In this document: piece by piece, positions 7,332 to 15,292 of the stretch | Position numbering within the stretch: position 1 is the stretch's first letter | Layout: each line of letters starts with the position of its first letter | Assembly (NCBI GenBank): GCA_009839585.1 | Contig: VXPI01000296.1 | Location: 1 to 21,277 of the forward strand | From: Gammaproteobacteria bacterium | GTDB taxonomy: Bacteria; Pseudomonadota; Gammaproteobacteria; Arenicellales; Poriferihabitantaceae | Direction: 5' to 3' | Length of the DNA: 21,277 nt | Notes under the pieces: model-generated | Seen by the model: only the letters and a program-made list of their open reading frames with translations | What the model was told of the DNA's origin: nothing | Databases searched by the model: none | Made by a program: the position numbers and the translations under genes

Positions 7332-8294
7332 ATGGCGTACTCGAAATCAAGATACCTGGTCCGGCGTTTGCAGCTGGACCCTTCCCTGATCATCGTGATA
7401 TTGCTTTTGGCTATCGTGGTCATTTCAGGTTTTGTCCTGAGTGATCGCTTCGGAACCACGCGTAATTTCATGAATGTGCTGGAACAGTCTTCCGGTCTGG
7501 GTTTTGCCAGCATTGGACAGGCCATGGTGGTTATTGTAGGAGGCATTGACCTGTCAATCGGAGCAGTGGTAACTGCATCGACCATTTTTATGGCGGCAAT
7601 AGTTGACCTGCATCCAGGGCTCATGATTCCCATGATTTTTGGCACGCTATTGTTTGGCGCCATGATCGGATTCTGTAATGGGTATATAACCATAAAGACG
7701 GGCGTGCATCCGTTGATCGTAACGTTGGGTACAGCGTCAATCCTTAATGGCTCAGTCCTTATCTATACACTGCAGCCAACGGGTGGCGTACCCTATTGGT
7801 TTGAGGAATTCGCTTATGGCCGGATCTGGAATGTGCCAATTTCCGGTTTGGTGATGCTTCTGTGTTTTGCCCTAGTATGGCTGTTCTTGCGCTATTTTCA
7901 GGCTGGGCGTGCTTTTTATGCGGTAGGCGGAAATCCTGAGGCAGCACGCCTGAGTGGCATCCAGTCAAACCGGATCATTTTACTGGCGTATTCAGCGAGT
8001 GGCTTTTTTGCGGCGCTGGCAGGCGTTTACTTTGTGAGCCGGACCGGGGTTGGGGATCCGCGTATAGGCGACCCGATAACCCTGGCTTCAATTACCCCAG
8101 TGATTATTGGCGGACTGATTCTAGGCGGGGGGAAAGGGAATGTCCTAGGCGTGTTGTTAGGCGTCATCTTGATTTCGTTACTGAGCAACCTGTTGAATTA
8201 CATGAATATATCGACATTTATTCAATGGGTCATTCAGGGCGTCATTATCATCATTGCGGTCTCAGTTTATGTGCATAAAGGGAAAAAACTGTGA
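7332..8294 (+). CDS. Ribose-type ABC importer permease 1 (RbsC-like)
   Basis: 320 aa, inner-membrane protein with about eight to ten hydrophobic segments. The family signature GGIDLSIGAVV is present early (usual form GGIDLSVGS), with NGYITIKTGVHPLIVTLGTASI, GGNPEAARLSGI and GGKGNVLGVLLGVILISLL in the expected order. The start ATG at 7332 lies 11 nt after the ATPase stop. Its TGA overlaps the GTG of the second permease (GTGA at 8291-8294), so the two are translated together and probably form the heterodimeric pore. Confidence 0.94.
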   Translation: MAYSKSRYLVRRLQLDPSLIIVILLLAIVVISGFVLSDRFGTTRNFMNVLEQSSGLGFASIGQAMVVIVGGIDLSIGAVVTASTIFMAAIVDLHPGLMIPMIFGTLLFGAMIGFCNGYITIKTGVHPLIVTLGTASILNGSVLIYTLQPTGGVPYWFEEFAYGRIWNVPISGLVMLLCFALVWLFLRYFQAGRAFYAVGGNPEAARLSGIQSNRIILLAYSASGFFAALAGVYFVSRTGVGDPRIGDPITLASITPVIIGGLILGGGKGNVLGVLLGVILISLLSNLLNYMNISTFIQWVIQGVIIIIAVSVYVHKGKKL

Positions 8295-9259
8295 GTGAAG
8301 CTGCCGTAAATCCATCCGAGGGTATCTCGAAAATATTCAGACAGCCTGGACGGTTCATTGTACCGTTGTCGCTAGTGTTACTGGTTGGTACTGCGACGCT
8401 CCTGCAGCCCTCTTTCCTCTCCATTAATAATATTCAGGATATTTTGACGCAAGCTGCGCCTTTGGCGCTGGTCGTGCTCGGACAGGCATTCGTTATCCTT
8501 GTTCGGGGGCTTGACCTGTCCGTGGCTTCGCTGATGGCCAGTGCTGCGGTTCTGGCCACGGCCTTTAACGCAACTTCTGACGCGATGATCCCCGTGATTT
8601 TTCTGGTCACCATTGTAGTTTCTGCTGGTGTGGGACTGATCAACGGATTGCTGGTTACAAAGCGCAATGTCTCGCCATTTCTTGCGACACTGGCGATGAT
8701 GATTGTCTTGCAGGGAATCCGTTTCTACTACACCCAGGGTGCACCATCGGGATCTTTACCTGAAGGATTCCGCGTTCTTGGTGCCGGACGCCTTGCCGGA
8801 ATTCCGGTCAATATGCTGGTGTTTTTCTTTTTTTTCTGCATTCTGGGCTGGCTACTGCATAAATCAAGTTTCGGACGCAAGATCTACATTACCGGTGGCA
8901 ACCCGAAATCCGCCAATCTCGTCGGAATTCATGCTGATCGCGTGACCATCATCTGTTACGTGATTTGTTCCGTTATGGCGGGCATCGCCGGACTTTTCCT
9001 GGTGGGATTTGTCGGTACGGTTGATAATTGGGTTGGACGAGGCTATGAGCTCGATGCTATCGTTGCCTGCGTCCTGGGCGGAATTATGTTAACGGGAGGA
9101 AAGGGCACTTTATGGGGTGCTGCTACTGGTGCCTTGATCCTCATCCTGATTTTTAATATTGTGATTATTCTGGGCTTGCCGGTCCAGGCACAGTTGATCA
9201 TCAAGGGCATCATAATCATTTTTGTTGCCGGCCTTTTTTCGAGATCAACACAGACTTGA
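8291..9259 (+). CDS. Ribose-type ABC importer permease 2 (RbsC-like)
   Basis: 322 aa from GTG 8291, overlapping the stop of permease 1 by four bases. Multiple membrane spans, with the paralogous signature RGLDLSVASLMA, then NGLLVTKRNVSPFLATLAMM, GGNPKSANLVGI and GGKGTLWGAATGALILILIF. The two permeases share the same motif order, as expected of paralogues forming a heterodimeric channel. Many ribose-type systems use one permease as a homodimer; a pair is a common variant in importers for polyols, AI-2 and erythritol-like compounds. Followed after 29 nt by the HisD-like dehydrogenase. Confidence 0.93.
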   Translation: MSEAAVNPSEGISKIFRQPGRFIVPLSLVLLVGTATLLQPSFLSINNIQDILTQAAPLALVVLGQAFVILVRGLDLSVASLMASAAVLATAFNATSDAMIPVIFLVTIVVSAGVGLINGLLVTKRNVSPFLATLAMMIVLQGIRFYYTQGAPSGSLPEGFRVLGAGRLAGIPVNMLVFFFFFCILGWLLHKSSFGRKIYITGGNPKSANLVGIHADRVTIICYVICSVMAGIAGLFLVGFVGTVDNWVGRGYELDAIVACVLGGIMLTGGKGTLWGAATGALILILIFNIVIILGLPVQAQLIIKGIIIIFVAGLFSRSTQT

Positions 9260-9288
9260 AAGACAATCACAAACAATAGGAGAAAAGC

Positions 9289-10620
9289 ATGGGAATACAT
9301 TATCTCAAACAGAGTAAACCCGCTGATGAACGGGCAATGGATGATGCCAGGATCCGTTCAGTGGTTGAAAAGACCCTTCACGAGATTGAGGAGTCCGGTG
9401 ATCAGGCGGTCCGCAATTTGAGCGAGAAGTTCGACAATTACTCGCCTTCCTCCTTCCGCCTGACTGACAGCGAGATTGAGGCAATTACGTCCAGGGTTTC
9501 GGCAAGTGAAATGACGGATATTCAGTTTGCACATGATCAGGTTGTCAGATTTGCCCAGGCACAACGTGATTCAATGCTTGACATCGAGATTGAAACTCTG
9601 CCCGGTGTAATTTTGGGACACCGAAACATCCCGGTGCAGTCGGTTGGCTGTTATGTGCCGGGTGGCAAGTTTCCGATGGTTGCTTCGGCCCATATGTCGG
9701 TAGCAACTGCCAAGGTTGCACAGGTACCGCGTATTGTGGCTGCAACTCCACCATTTAACGGCGAGCCGAATCCTGCCGTGATTGCCGCCATGAAAATGGG
9801 CGGAGCCCATGAAATCCATGTATTGGGAGGTATTCAGGCGATTGGTGCCATGGCGATTGGAACAGAAACGATCGACCCCGTGCATATGCTGGTTGGTCCG
9901 GGCAATGCTTTCGTGGCTGAAGCCAAGCGACAGCTGTATGGGCGAGTTGGCATTGATCTTTTTGCCGGCCCGACAGAAACGATGGTGATTGCAGATGAAA
10001 CCAGTGCAGATGCTGAACTTTGTGCTACGGACTTGCTCGGACAGGCGGAGCATGGATATAACAGTCCATGTGTATTGCTGACAAACTCGCATCGACTGGC
10101 CCGGGATACTCTGGGGGAAATAGAACGGATTCTTGCCATTCTGCCAACGGCTGATACGGCACGTGCAAGCTGGGACCACTACGGAGAAGTGATCGTTTGC
10201 GATACATACGAAGAAATGCTGGAAGTTGCCAATGAAATCGCCAGCGAACATGTTCAGGTAATGACAGATCGTGATGAGTGGTTTCTGGAGAATATGCATA
10301 GCTATGGTGCGCTATTCCTTGGGCCACGCACAAATGTGGCAAATGGCGATAAAGTGATCGGTACCAATCACACCCTGCCAACCAGGAAAGCAGGTCGGTA
10401 TACAGGTGGATTGTGGGTCGGCAAATACATAAAGACCCACAGTTATCAGAGAATCATGACGGATGAGGCGGCAACACTGGTAGGTGAATACGGATCACGG
10501 CTTTGTCTATTGGAAGGTTTTGTGGGTCATGCGGAACAGTGCAATGTCAGAGTGCGTCGTTACGGACATATCGACCTGCCTTATGGTGAAGGCGCCCCTC
10601 GTGCTGATACCGCAGGGTAG
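9289..10620 (+). CDS. HisD-family NAD-dependent alcohol dehydrogenase, HpsN (sulfopropanediol 3-dehydrogenase)-like
   Basis: 443 aa with an AGGAGA site (9278-9283) 5 nt before the ATG. It belongs to the histidinol dehydrogenase fold, and every key residue is visible: zinc ligands Gln-252 and His-255 (LLGQAEHG), Asp-354 ([10 protein letters not shown]) and His-414 (EGFVGHAEQ), and the catalytic pair Glu-320/His-321 (IASEHVQVM). The [27 protein letters not shown] and [14 protein letters not shown] segments resemble, from memory, the HpsN branch, which oxidises (R)-2,3-dihydroxypropane-1-sulfonate to sulfolactate with two NAD+, rather than true HisD. There are no his genes nearby, and the gene follows an importer, so a catabolic four-electron oxidation of an imported primary alcohol is likely. 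The exact substrate is not proven: no sulfolactate-processing gene (SuyAB, Xsc, ComDE) is in the window. Confidence 0.82.
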   Translation: MGIHYLKQSKPADERAMDDARIRSVVEKTLHEIEESGDQAVRNLSEKFDNYSPSSFRLTDSEIEAITSRVSASEMTDIQFAHDQVVRFAQAQRDSMLDIEIETLPGVILGHRNIPVQSVGCYVPGGKFPMVASAHMSVATAKVAQVPRIVAATPPFNGEPNPAVIAAMKMGGAHEIHVLGGIQAIGAMAIGTETIDPVHMLVGPGNAFVAEAKRQLYGRVGIDLFAGPTETMVIADETSADAELCATDLLGQAEHGYNSPCVLLTNSHRLARDTLGEIERILAILPTADTARASWDHYGEVIVCDTYEEMLEVANEIASEHVQVMTDRDEWFLENMHSYGALFLGPRTNVANGDKVIGTNHTLPTRKAGRYTGGLWVGKYIKTHSYQRIMTDEAATLVGEYGSRLCLLEGFVGHAEQCNVRVRRYGHIDLPYGEGAPRADTAG

Positions 10621-10679
10621 GTTCAGGTCTTTAGTCTGTATTCAAGCGAATTCGTGGTGGCCCGGGGTAGGACAAGCGG

Positions 10680-11138
10680 ATGTTCCCTGAATTTGAAACT
10701 ACGGTAAAACCGGAGTGGATAGACTACAACGGCCATATGCGTGACTCGAATTATGGCTTGGTTTTTAGTCTGGCAGTCGATGCTCTGCAGGACGCAGTAG
10801 GACTTGATGCAACCTATCGAGAGCGAACAGGGTGCACGATCTATCTTCTGGAAGACCATAAATTCTATCTGAGGGAAGTGAAACAGGGTGATCGATTACG
10901 GGTCCTGACTCACGTGCTTGGAGTCGATGACAAGCGGTTTCACCTCTACATGGTTATGAAAAGAGACCAGGTAGAGGTATGTATTGGCGAGTTTATGGAA
11001 ATGCATGTGCGGCAACACCCATCACCGCATGGCATTTCCATGCCCCGGGAAATTCGAGAGCGCTTGATGGCTTATCACAAAAATGTAGAGAAAAGATCAC
11101 CACCATTTCGCCGGTCGCGCCAAATTCGATCAATATAG
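10680..11138 (+). CDS. Hotdog-fold acyl-CoA thioesterase, copy 1
   Basis: 152 aa of the 4HBT-like hotdog family. The active-site motif is near the N-terminus: EWIDYNGHMRDSNY with Asp-15 and His-19, the pattern of thioesterases that include betainyl-CoA thioesterase of carnitine breakdown. The remaining family features follow: a central hydrophobic helix, GCTIYLLEDHKFYLREVKQGD, and a strand pair ending in IGEFMEMHV. It would hydrolyse a CoA ester in the cytoplasm. It starts 59 nt after the HisD-like gene with only a weak ribosome site. The second copy lies some 260 nt further on. The CoA ester is unknown; the likeness to betainyl-CoA thioesterase is a family resemblance, not a substrate assignment. 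Confidence 0.8.
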   Translation: MFPEFETTVKPEWIDYNGHMRDSNYGLVFSLAVDALQDAVGLDATYRERTGCTIYLLEDHKFYLREVKQGDRLRVLTHVLGVDDKRFHLYMVMKRDQVEVCIGEFMEMHVRQHPSPHGISMPREIRERLMAYHKNVEKRSPPFRRSRQIRSI

Positions 11139-11380
11139 ACCACGACAATTCGCCAGCTTTGCGTCTGGGTATGATCCGCCTTTCTTTCTTGCTTGCCGGA
11201 CAAACATCCTGGTTGTGCTGTTTGGTGTACAGGGTTTCGTTCTGGAATGAGATTTGCCGGCCTTTCTACAGGCAGTAGAAGTCCCCAAACAAGGCGTTAA
11301 AAAATTCAGTGCCTGAATCCAGTCCAGTGCCTATACAATAATCCGTTCATTTCACAGGACAGGGAATTGCGTTCTTGTTC
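11139..11380. other. Gap between the two thioesterase genes
   Basis: About 240 bases without a supported gene. There is a short AT-rich stretch near 11300 and a TATACA/TACAAT-like element at 11332-11339 that could be a -10, but no -35 at a proper distance was found. No terminator hairpin with a T-run was seen. Confidence 0.35.
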
Positions 11381-11386
11381 AGGAGG
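11381..11386 (+). promoter_or_regulatory. AGGAGG ribosome binding site that sets a TTG start
   Basis: A perfect Shine-Dalgarno AGGAGG lies inside the longest open frame, whose first possible start is 11375. The only in-frame start codon at proper distance downstream is TTG at 11396, 9 nt away. This rules out the longer version. Confidence 0.7.
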
Positions 11387-11395
11387 ATTGACTTC

Positions 11396-11851
11396 TTGAC
11401 GCTATTGAATCTTCATAACGAGCCGGTAAGAGAGGAGTGGCTGGATGCTTACGGTCATCTTAATGAAGCGTATTATCTGGTTCCATTCAGTAACGCCACC
11501 TGGGTTCTCCAGGAGCATTTCGGTATCGGGGTGCCCTATTTTGAGGAAACAGGGTGTGCGATTTATACCGTAGAAACACACCTGCGATACTTGAAGGAAG
11601 TCCGGTTTCCAGCAATCCTGCATATTGAGAGCATGATTCTCGGTGTAGAATCCCGCAAGATCTGGTTCACCCACCGCATGCTGGTCAATGATGAGGAATG
11701 CGCAACCGGAGAATTCATGACTCTTCACTTTGATACACGGGATGGCCGGGTTAGCCCGATGCACAAGACGGTCATTGAGCATCTTCAATCATCGATTATC
11801 GATCCCTTCCCCAACTGGGTCGGGCGAAAGATAAAGCTCAAGCAAGACTAG
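11396..11851 (+). CDS. Hotdog-fold acyl-CoA thioesterase, copy 2
   Basis: 151 aa from TTG 11396, chosen because AGGAGG at 11381-11386 precedes it. The active-site motif EEWLDAYGHLNEAYY carries Asp-17 and His-21, the same positions as in copy 1. The two proteins share the order D.YGH, F-rich helix, TGC.IY..E.H.-YL.EV, SRKIWFTHRML, and a final GEFM.(L/M)H strand, so they are diverged paralogues. Copy 2 has an additional C-terminal tail (DPFPNWVGRKIKL). It most likely hydrolyses a related but different CoA ester, or forms a mixed oligomer with copy 1. A 162-nt gap follows before the LivK-type binding protein. Confidence 0.8.
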   Translation: MTLLNLHNEPVREEWLDAYGHLNEAYYLVPFSNATWVLQEHFGIGVPYFEETGCAIYTVETHLRYLKEVRFPAILHIESMILGVESRKIWFTHRMLVNDEECATGEFMTLHFDTRDGRVSPMHKTVIEHLQSSIIDPFPNWVGRKIKLKQD

Positions 11852-11924
11852 CCTTTCTGCGTTCAGGACCATGAGCTTAAAGAAAAATTAACCCCTGCCT
11901 GCCCGACTCCTGGCAAAAAATAGA

Positions 11925-11930
11925 TATAAT
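11925..11930 (+). promoter_or_regulatory. Candidate -10 box before the Liv-type importer
   Basis: A consensus TATAAT lies 84 bases before the next start codon within an AT-rich stretch. The bases 17-18 upstream (about 11901-11907, GCCCGAC) are a poor -35, so any promoter here would probably need an activator. The rest of 11852-12013 shows no gene. Confidence 0.35.
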
Positions 11931-12013
11931 CACCCGAAATATAAATCTGGGATTCCCGTCTTCATCATCAGGACTGGGATGAACAAGCACCAACATACAT
12001 GAGGTTATAACGA

Positions 12014-13240
12014 ATGAAGAAGAGTCGTCTACTGGGATTTTTGCTTGGCAGCATCTGCTTGCTGTTTGGTCAAGGCAGTTTCGCTATGGATTGCGATGAA
12101 ATCGTTTTGGGAGCAGCCATCTCCCTGACTGGGAAATATGCCACCAACGGTGTACATGCCCAAAATGGCTATGAGTTCGCCATCCAGAAAATTTCCGAAC
12201 ATGGCGGAATAAAAATCGGTGACAAATGCTACAACTTCCGTGTTATCTACTACGATGACGAGTCCAAGGGCGATCGGGGTGCTACCCTTGCAGAGCGTCT
12301 GATCAATCAGGATGGCGTTCAGTACATGCTTGGGCCCTATTCGTCAGGTCTAACCAAGGCGATCGCCCCGGTCACGGAAAAATACCAGATTCCAATGGTT
12401 GAGGCAGAAGGGGCTTCGCGCTCTTTGTTCACGCAAGGCTATCGCTATCTGTTTGCCGTGTTGTCGACTTCGGAGCAGTATCTGGCTTCGGCAATCACCC
12501 TGGCCGCGGAGAAAGCCGAGGAGACCGGTAAGAGTCCGTCAGATGTCCGGGTTGCCATAGCGGTCGAAAACGATCCGTTTTCACTGGATATCCGGGCAGG
12601 TGTTCTGGAAGATGCCGCGAAATACAACATGCAGGTTGTGGTTGACGAAAAACTTCCGCGTGACCTGTCTGACATGAGTGCAATTCTCACCAAGGTCAAG
12701 CTGGTCAAGCCGGACGTGCTGGTAGTGAGTGGGCACTCCAAGGGAGCTGCCACGGCAGTCCGACAGATCGAGGAGCAAAATGTCAAAGTTCCGATGATTG
12801 CAATCACCCACTGCGAAGCAGCGGATGTGGTCGGTAATTTCGGAGATGCGGCGAACGATATCCTGTGCTCGACGCAATGGGCGGAAACCCTGAGTTACAG
12901 CGATTCGATTTTTGGAACCGCAGCCGAGTATGAGCAAGAGTTCAAGGCAGCCTATCCGGAGTATGCTGAAAAGACGGTTCCTTACCAGACCGCTCAGGCC
13001 TCTGCTGCAGTCTATGTCTTCAAGGATGCGTTCGAGCGCGCTGGATCACTGGACAAGGAAGCGGTGCGAGACGCGATCGCCGAGACTGACCTATCAACAT
13101 TCTATGGTCAAATCCAGTTTTCTGAAGCCGGAAACAACATCGCCAAGCCAATGGTGCTCCGACAAATTCAGGACGGTAAATACAATGTGGTCGCGCCTTC
13201 CGAATTTGCTTCGCATCAATTGAACTGGCCCCGGGGCTGA
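12014..13240 (+). CDS. LivK-type periplasmic substrate-binding protein
   Basis: 408 aa with a signal peptide (MKKSRLLGFLLGSICLLF, cleavage likely after GSFA) and the Peripla_BP_6 fold of leucine-type binding proteins: IVLGAAISLTGKYA, NGYEFAIQKI, VIYYDDESKGDRGATLAERLI, GVQYMLGPYSSGLTKAIAPV, KPDVLVVSGHSKGAATAVRQI and SAAVYVFKDAFERAG. GAGGT at 12001-12005 precedes the ATG by 8-9 nt. Mature-protein cysteines in MDCDEI, DKCYNF, THCEAAD and DILCSTQ could form disulfides. The family includes binders of branched-chain amino acids, amides, urea and aromatic acids, so the ligand is undetermined. Permease and ATPase genes follow at once. Confidence 0.92.
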   Translation: MKKSRLLGFLLGSICLLFGQGSFAMDCDEIVLGAAISLTGKYATNGVHAQNGYEFAIQKISEHGGIKIGDKCYNFRVIYYDDESKGDRGATLAERLINQDGVQYMLGPYSSGLTKAIAPVTEKYQIPMVEAEGASRSLFTQGYRYLFAVLSTSEQYLASAITLAAEKAEETGKSPSDVRVAIAVENDPFSLDIRAGVLEDAAKYNMQVVVDEKLPRDLSDMSAILTKVKLVKPDVLVVSGHSKGAATAVRQIEEQNVKVPMIAITHCEAADVVGNFGDAANDILCSTQWAETLSYSDSIFGTAAEYEQEFKAAYPEYAEKTVPYQTAQASAAVYVFKDAFERAGSLDKEAVRDAIAETDLSTFYGQIQFSEAGNNIAKPMVLRQIQDGKYNVVAPSEFASHQLNWPRG

Positions 13241-13257
13241 TACACTTCTGAATGATT

Positions 13258-13293
13258 AACAGGCCGGAATGGATTTCACCGCTCCGGCCTGTT
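13258..13293 (+). terminator. GC-rich hairpin between LivK-type and LivH-type genes
   Basis: AACAGGCCGGA (13258-13268) pairs perfectly over 11 bp with TCCGGCCTGTT (13283-13293), with a 14-nt loop. Only four T residues follow (GGTTTTG), so it may be a partial terminator or a hairpin that stabilises the binding-protein mRNA. Either would raise binding protein over membrane components. Confidence 0.6.
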
Positions 13294-13322
13294 GGTTTTG
13301 AGGAGACAATTCTTCCCTGACC

Positions 13323-14234
13323 ATGGACCAGATTCTGTTTAATCTGTCCCTGCTTGGCGAATATCCGATCGTCAACCTGAAGATCGTTATCGATGGGATA
13401 ATGATCGGGGCCTTGTTTGCTCTGGCGGCTTATGGTCTGGCACTGGTCTGGGGCGTGATGAATGTAAAAAATCTTGCTCAAGGCGATTTTGTGATTGCGG
13501 GTGGCTATGTCTCATGGTGGCTTGCCAAGTATGGAGTCCACCCCTTGCTGGGCGTGCCCGCTGCATTTATCGTGATGTGGGGGGTCGGCTGGATTGCCTA
13601 TAAACTGGTCATATCCAGGGTGGTTGAGAAAGATTTGTTCACATCGCTTCTTGCTACCTTTGGTATCGCGATCATGATGGCCCAGATCCTGAACCTGCTG
13701 TTTGGCTCTGATACCCAAAGCATCAAGCTCGATTACGACACCCTGTATTTCTTTGATGGATTCATTGATGTGCCGATTGCCAAGCTGCTTGGCGTGTTAC
13801 TGGCCGCAACCCTGGCCGCATGTGTCATTATCTTCATGAAGTCCAGCCGCATGGGGCAGGCCATTCGGGCTACTGCGCAGGATGCCCGTGCAGCCCGTGT
13901 ACTGGGTATCGATACGGAAAAAGTCTATGCTTTTACCTTCTCGCTGAATTCAGCGATCTGCGGGGCAGCAGGAGCCATTGTCGTAATGGTCTGGGTGATT
14001 CAGCCATTTTACGGCATTACCCATTCCATTCGGGCTTTCGTGATCGTAACTGCAGCCGGTTTGGGGAATCTGCCCGGGGTAATTGCAGCCGGATTGGGCA
14101 TTGGTGCCCTTGAACAGTACGGATCGCATATATTCGGGATTGGCTATCAGCAGGCTATAGCCGTGATGTTATTACTGGCCGTATTGCTGTTCCGCCTGAT
14201 TCAGCAACGGAGAGTCAGAAAGAGTCTGCAATAG
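13323..14234 (+). CDS. Branched-chain amino acid-type ABC permease (LivH-like)
   Basis: 303 aa, about eight membrane spans. LivH signatures are visible: GIMIGALFALAAYGLALVWG, LAQGDFVIAGGYV, VISRVVEKDLFTSLLATFGI, SSRMGQAIRATAQDARAARVLGI and GLGNLPGVIAAGLGIGALE. ATG 13323 is used; the AGGAG site at 13301-13305 is rather far (17 nt), and an in-frame CTG at 13317 is an alternative. It follows the hairpin after the binding protein and stops 8 nt before the LivM-like gene. It would be one half of the transport channel in the inner membrane. Confidence 0.92.
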   Translation: MDQILFNLSLLGEYPIVNLKIVIDGIMIGALFALAAYGLALVWGVMNVKNLAQGDFVIAGGYVSWWLAKYGVHPLLGVPAAFIVMWGVGWIAYKLVISRVVEKDLFTSLLATFGIAIMMAQILNLLFGSDTQSIKLDYDTLYFFDGFIDVPIAKLLGVLLAATLAACVIIFMKSSRMGQAIRATAQDARAARVLGIDTEKVYAFTFSLNSAICGAAGAIVVMVWVIQPFYGITHSIRAFVIVTAAGLGNLPGVIAAGLGIGALEQYGSHIFGIGYQQAIAVMLLLAVLLFRLIQQRRVRKSLQ

Positions 14235-14242
14235 GTCTGTCC

Positions 14243-15292
14243 ATGAAGAGCGGAAAATTAATTCTCTACACGGTAGCGGCGCTGTTTACACTGTTGGCGC
14301 CGTTTATCATGCCGGACTTCAAGACCCAGCTGGCAACCCTTTGGCTCATGATTATCGTCGCCCTGACCTGGGACATGACCGGCGGACAGATGGGGTACAA
14401 CTCACTTGGGAACATCTTTTTTTATGGCACCGGCATGTATGTCGCAGCGGTCATCTGTATTGCCCTGACCCACGATGTGGGGTCCTATACCAATGCCTTT
14501 AGCGATCAGGTCTATGTGTTCAGCAACGCCGAATACTTCACCGGCGTCATGATCGGCATCCTCGGTGCCGGGGTGTTTTGCTCGGCCTGTGCATTGATTA
14601 TCGGGTACCTGACCTTTGGTCTGAGAGGACCTTATTTTGCGATTGGAACTCTGGGCGTGGCCATCGCAGCAGGGGAACTGGTCTCCAATTGGGATTGGGT
14701 CGGTGGAGGGCAGGGTATTTCATTACCGGTCTTCCCTTATGATCTGGAGTACGGCAAGATATTTTTCTACGCTCTTTTTGCTGCAACAGGCGTGTTGTTG
14801 TTCATCTTCCTGAGATGGTTCTATACCACTCGTTTTGGAGCGGCGATCAATGCAATCAGGGATGACGAGGAAAAAGCCGAAGCCATGGGCATCCACACCC
14901 TCCGCTATAAACTGACTACGTGGTCGATTGCCGCGTTTTTCATAGGTGTTGTTGGTGGAATCTCGGCATTTCAGCTGATTCATTTCGAGCCATTGGAAAC
15001 GGCCTACCAGACAATCAACCTCGGAATCTTCATGGTCGTTTGTGTACTCCTGGGTGGCAAGGGCACACTGTGGGGTCCGGTTATCGGTGCGATTGTCTTC
15101 CATTTGTTCAAGGAAGTGACTTGGAACTACTTGCTGGGATGGCAGTGGGTTGCCTTGGGGGCATTGATCGTAATCACCGTAGTGTATTTTCGAGATGGCA
15201 TCATGGGATGGTTGATGAGTGTCAAACCCGAGTGGTTCGGAATCAGGGTTGAGAAAAAATCCGGGGATGCCATGCGGGAAGCTGGCACATGA
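14243..15292 (+). CDS. Branched-chain amino acid-type ABC permease (LivM-like)
   Basis: 349 aa inner-membrane protein with about eight to nine spans. Family landmarks: TWDMTGGQMGYNSLGNIFFYGTG (the usual form has SLGHAAFFGIGAY), LRGPYFAIGTLGVAIAAGEL, GGGQGISLP, FGAAINAIRDDEEKAEAMGI and GGKGTLWGPVIGAIVF. The EAMGI segment is the coupling loop that contacts the ATPase. It starts 8 nt after the LivH-like stop, and its own TGA overlaps the ATG of the LivG-like gene (ATGA at 15289-15292), so translation is coupled. A long insertion around residues 76-97 (HDVGSYTNAFSDQVYVFSN) may be a periplasmic loop. Confidence 0.92.
   Translation: MKSGKLILYTVAALFTLLAPFIMPDFKTQLATLWLMIIVALTWDMTGGQMGYNSLGNIFFYGTGMYVAAVICIALTHDVGSYTNAFSDQVYVFSNAEYFTGVMIGILGAGVFCSACALIIGYLTFGLRGPYFAIGTLGVAIAAGELVSNWDWVGGGQGISLPVFPYDLEYGKIFFYALFAATGVLLFIFLRWFYTTRFGAAINAIRDDEEKAEAMGIHTLRYKLTTWSIAAFFIGVVGGISAFQLIHFEPLETAYQTINLGIFMVVCVLLGGKGTLWGPVIGAIVFHLFKEVTWNYLLGWQWVALGALIVITVVYFRDGIMGWLMSVKPEWFGIRVEKKSGDAMREAGT

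Noticed and set aside
9571..10299. Long minus-strand open frame (242 codons) opposite the HisD-like gene
   Set aside because: It is a shadow of the well-supported plus-strand gene: the product is rich in Cys, His and Ser in an unordered way, and it has no ribosome site or family likeness.
9289..10620. Calling the gene histidinol dehydrogenase of histidine biosynthesis
   Set aside because: No other his genes are near, it sits at the end of a catabolic importer cluster, and its sequence segments fit the HpsN branch better.
11375..11395. Longer N-terminus for the second thioesterase from TTG 11375
   Set aside because: It would place the perfect AGGAGG ribosome site inside the coding sequence, at codons 3 and 4; TTG 11396 is correctly spaced from it.
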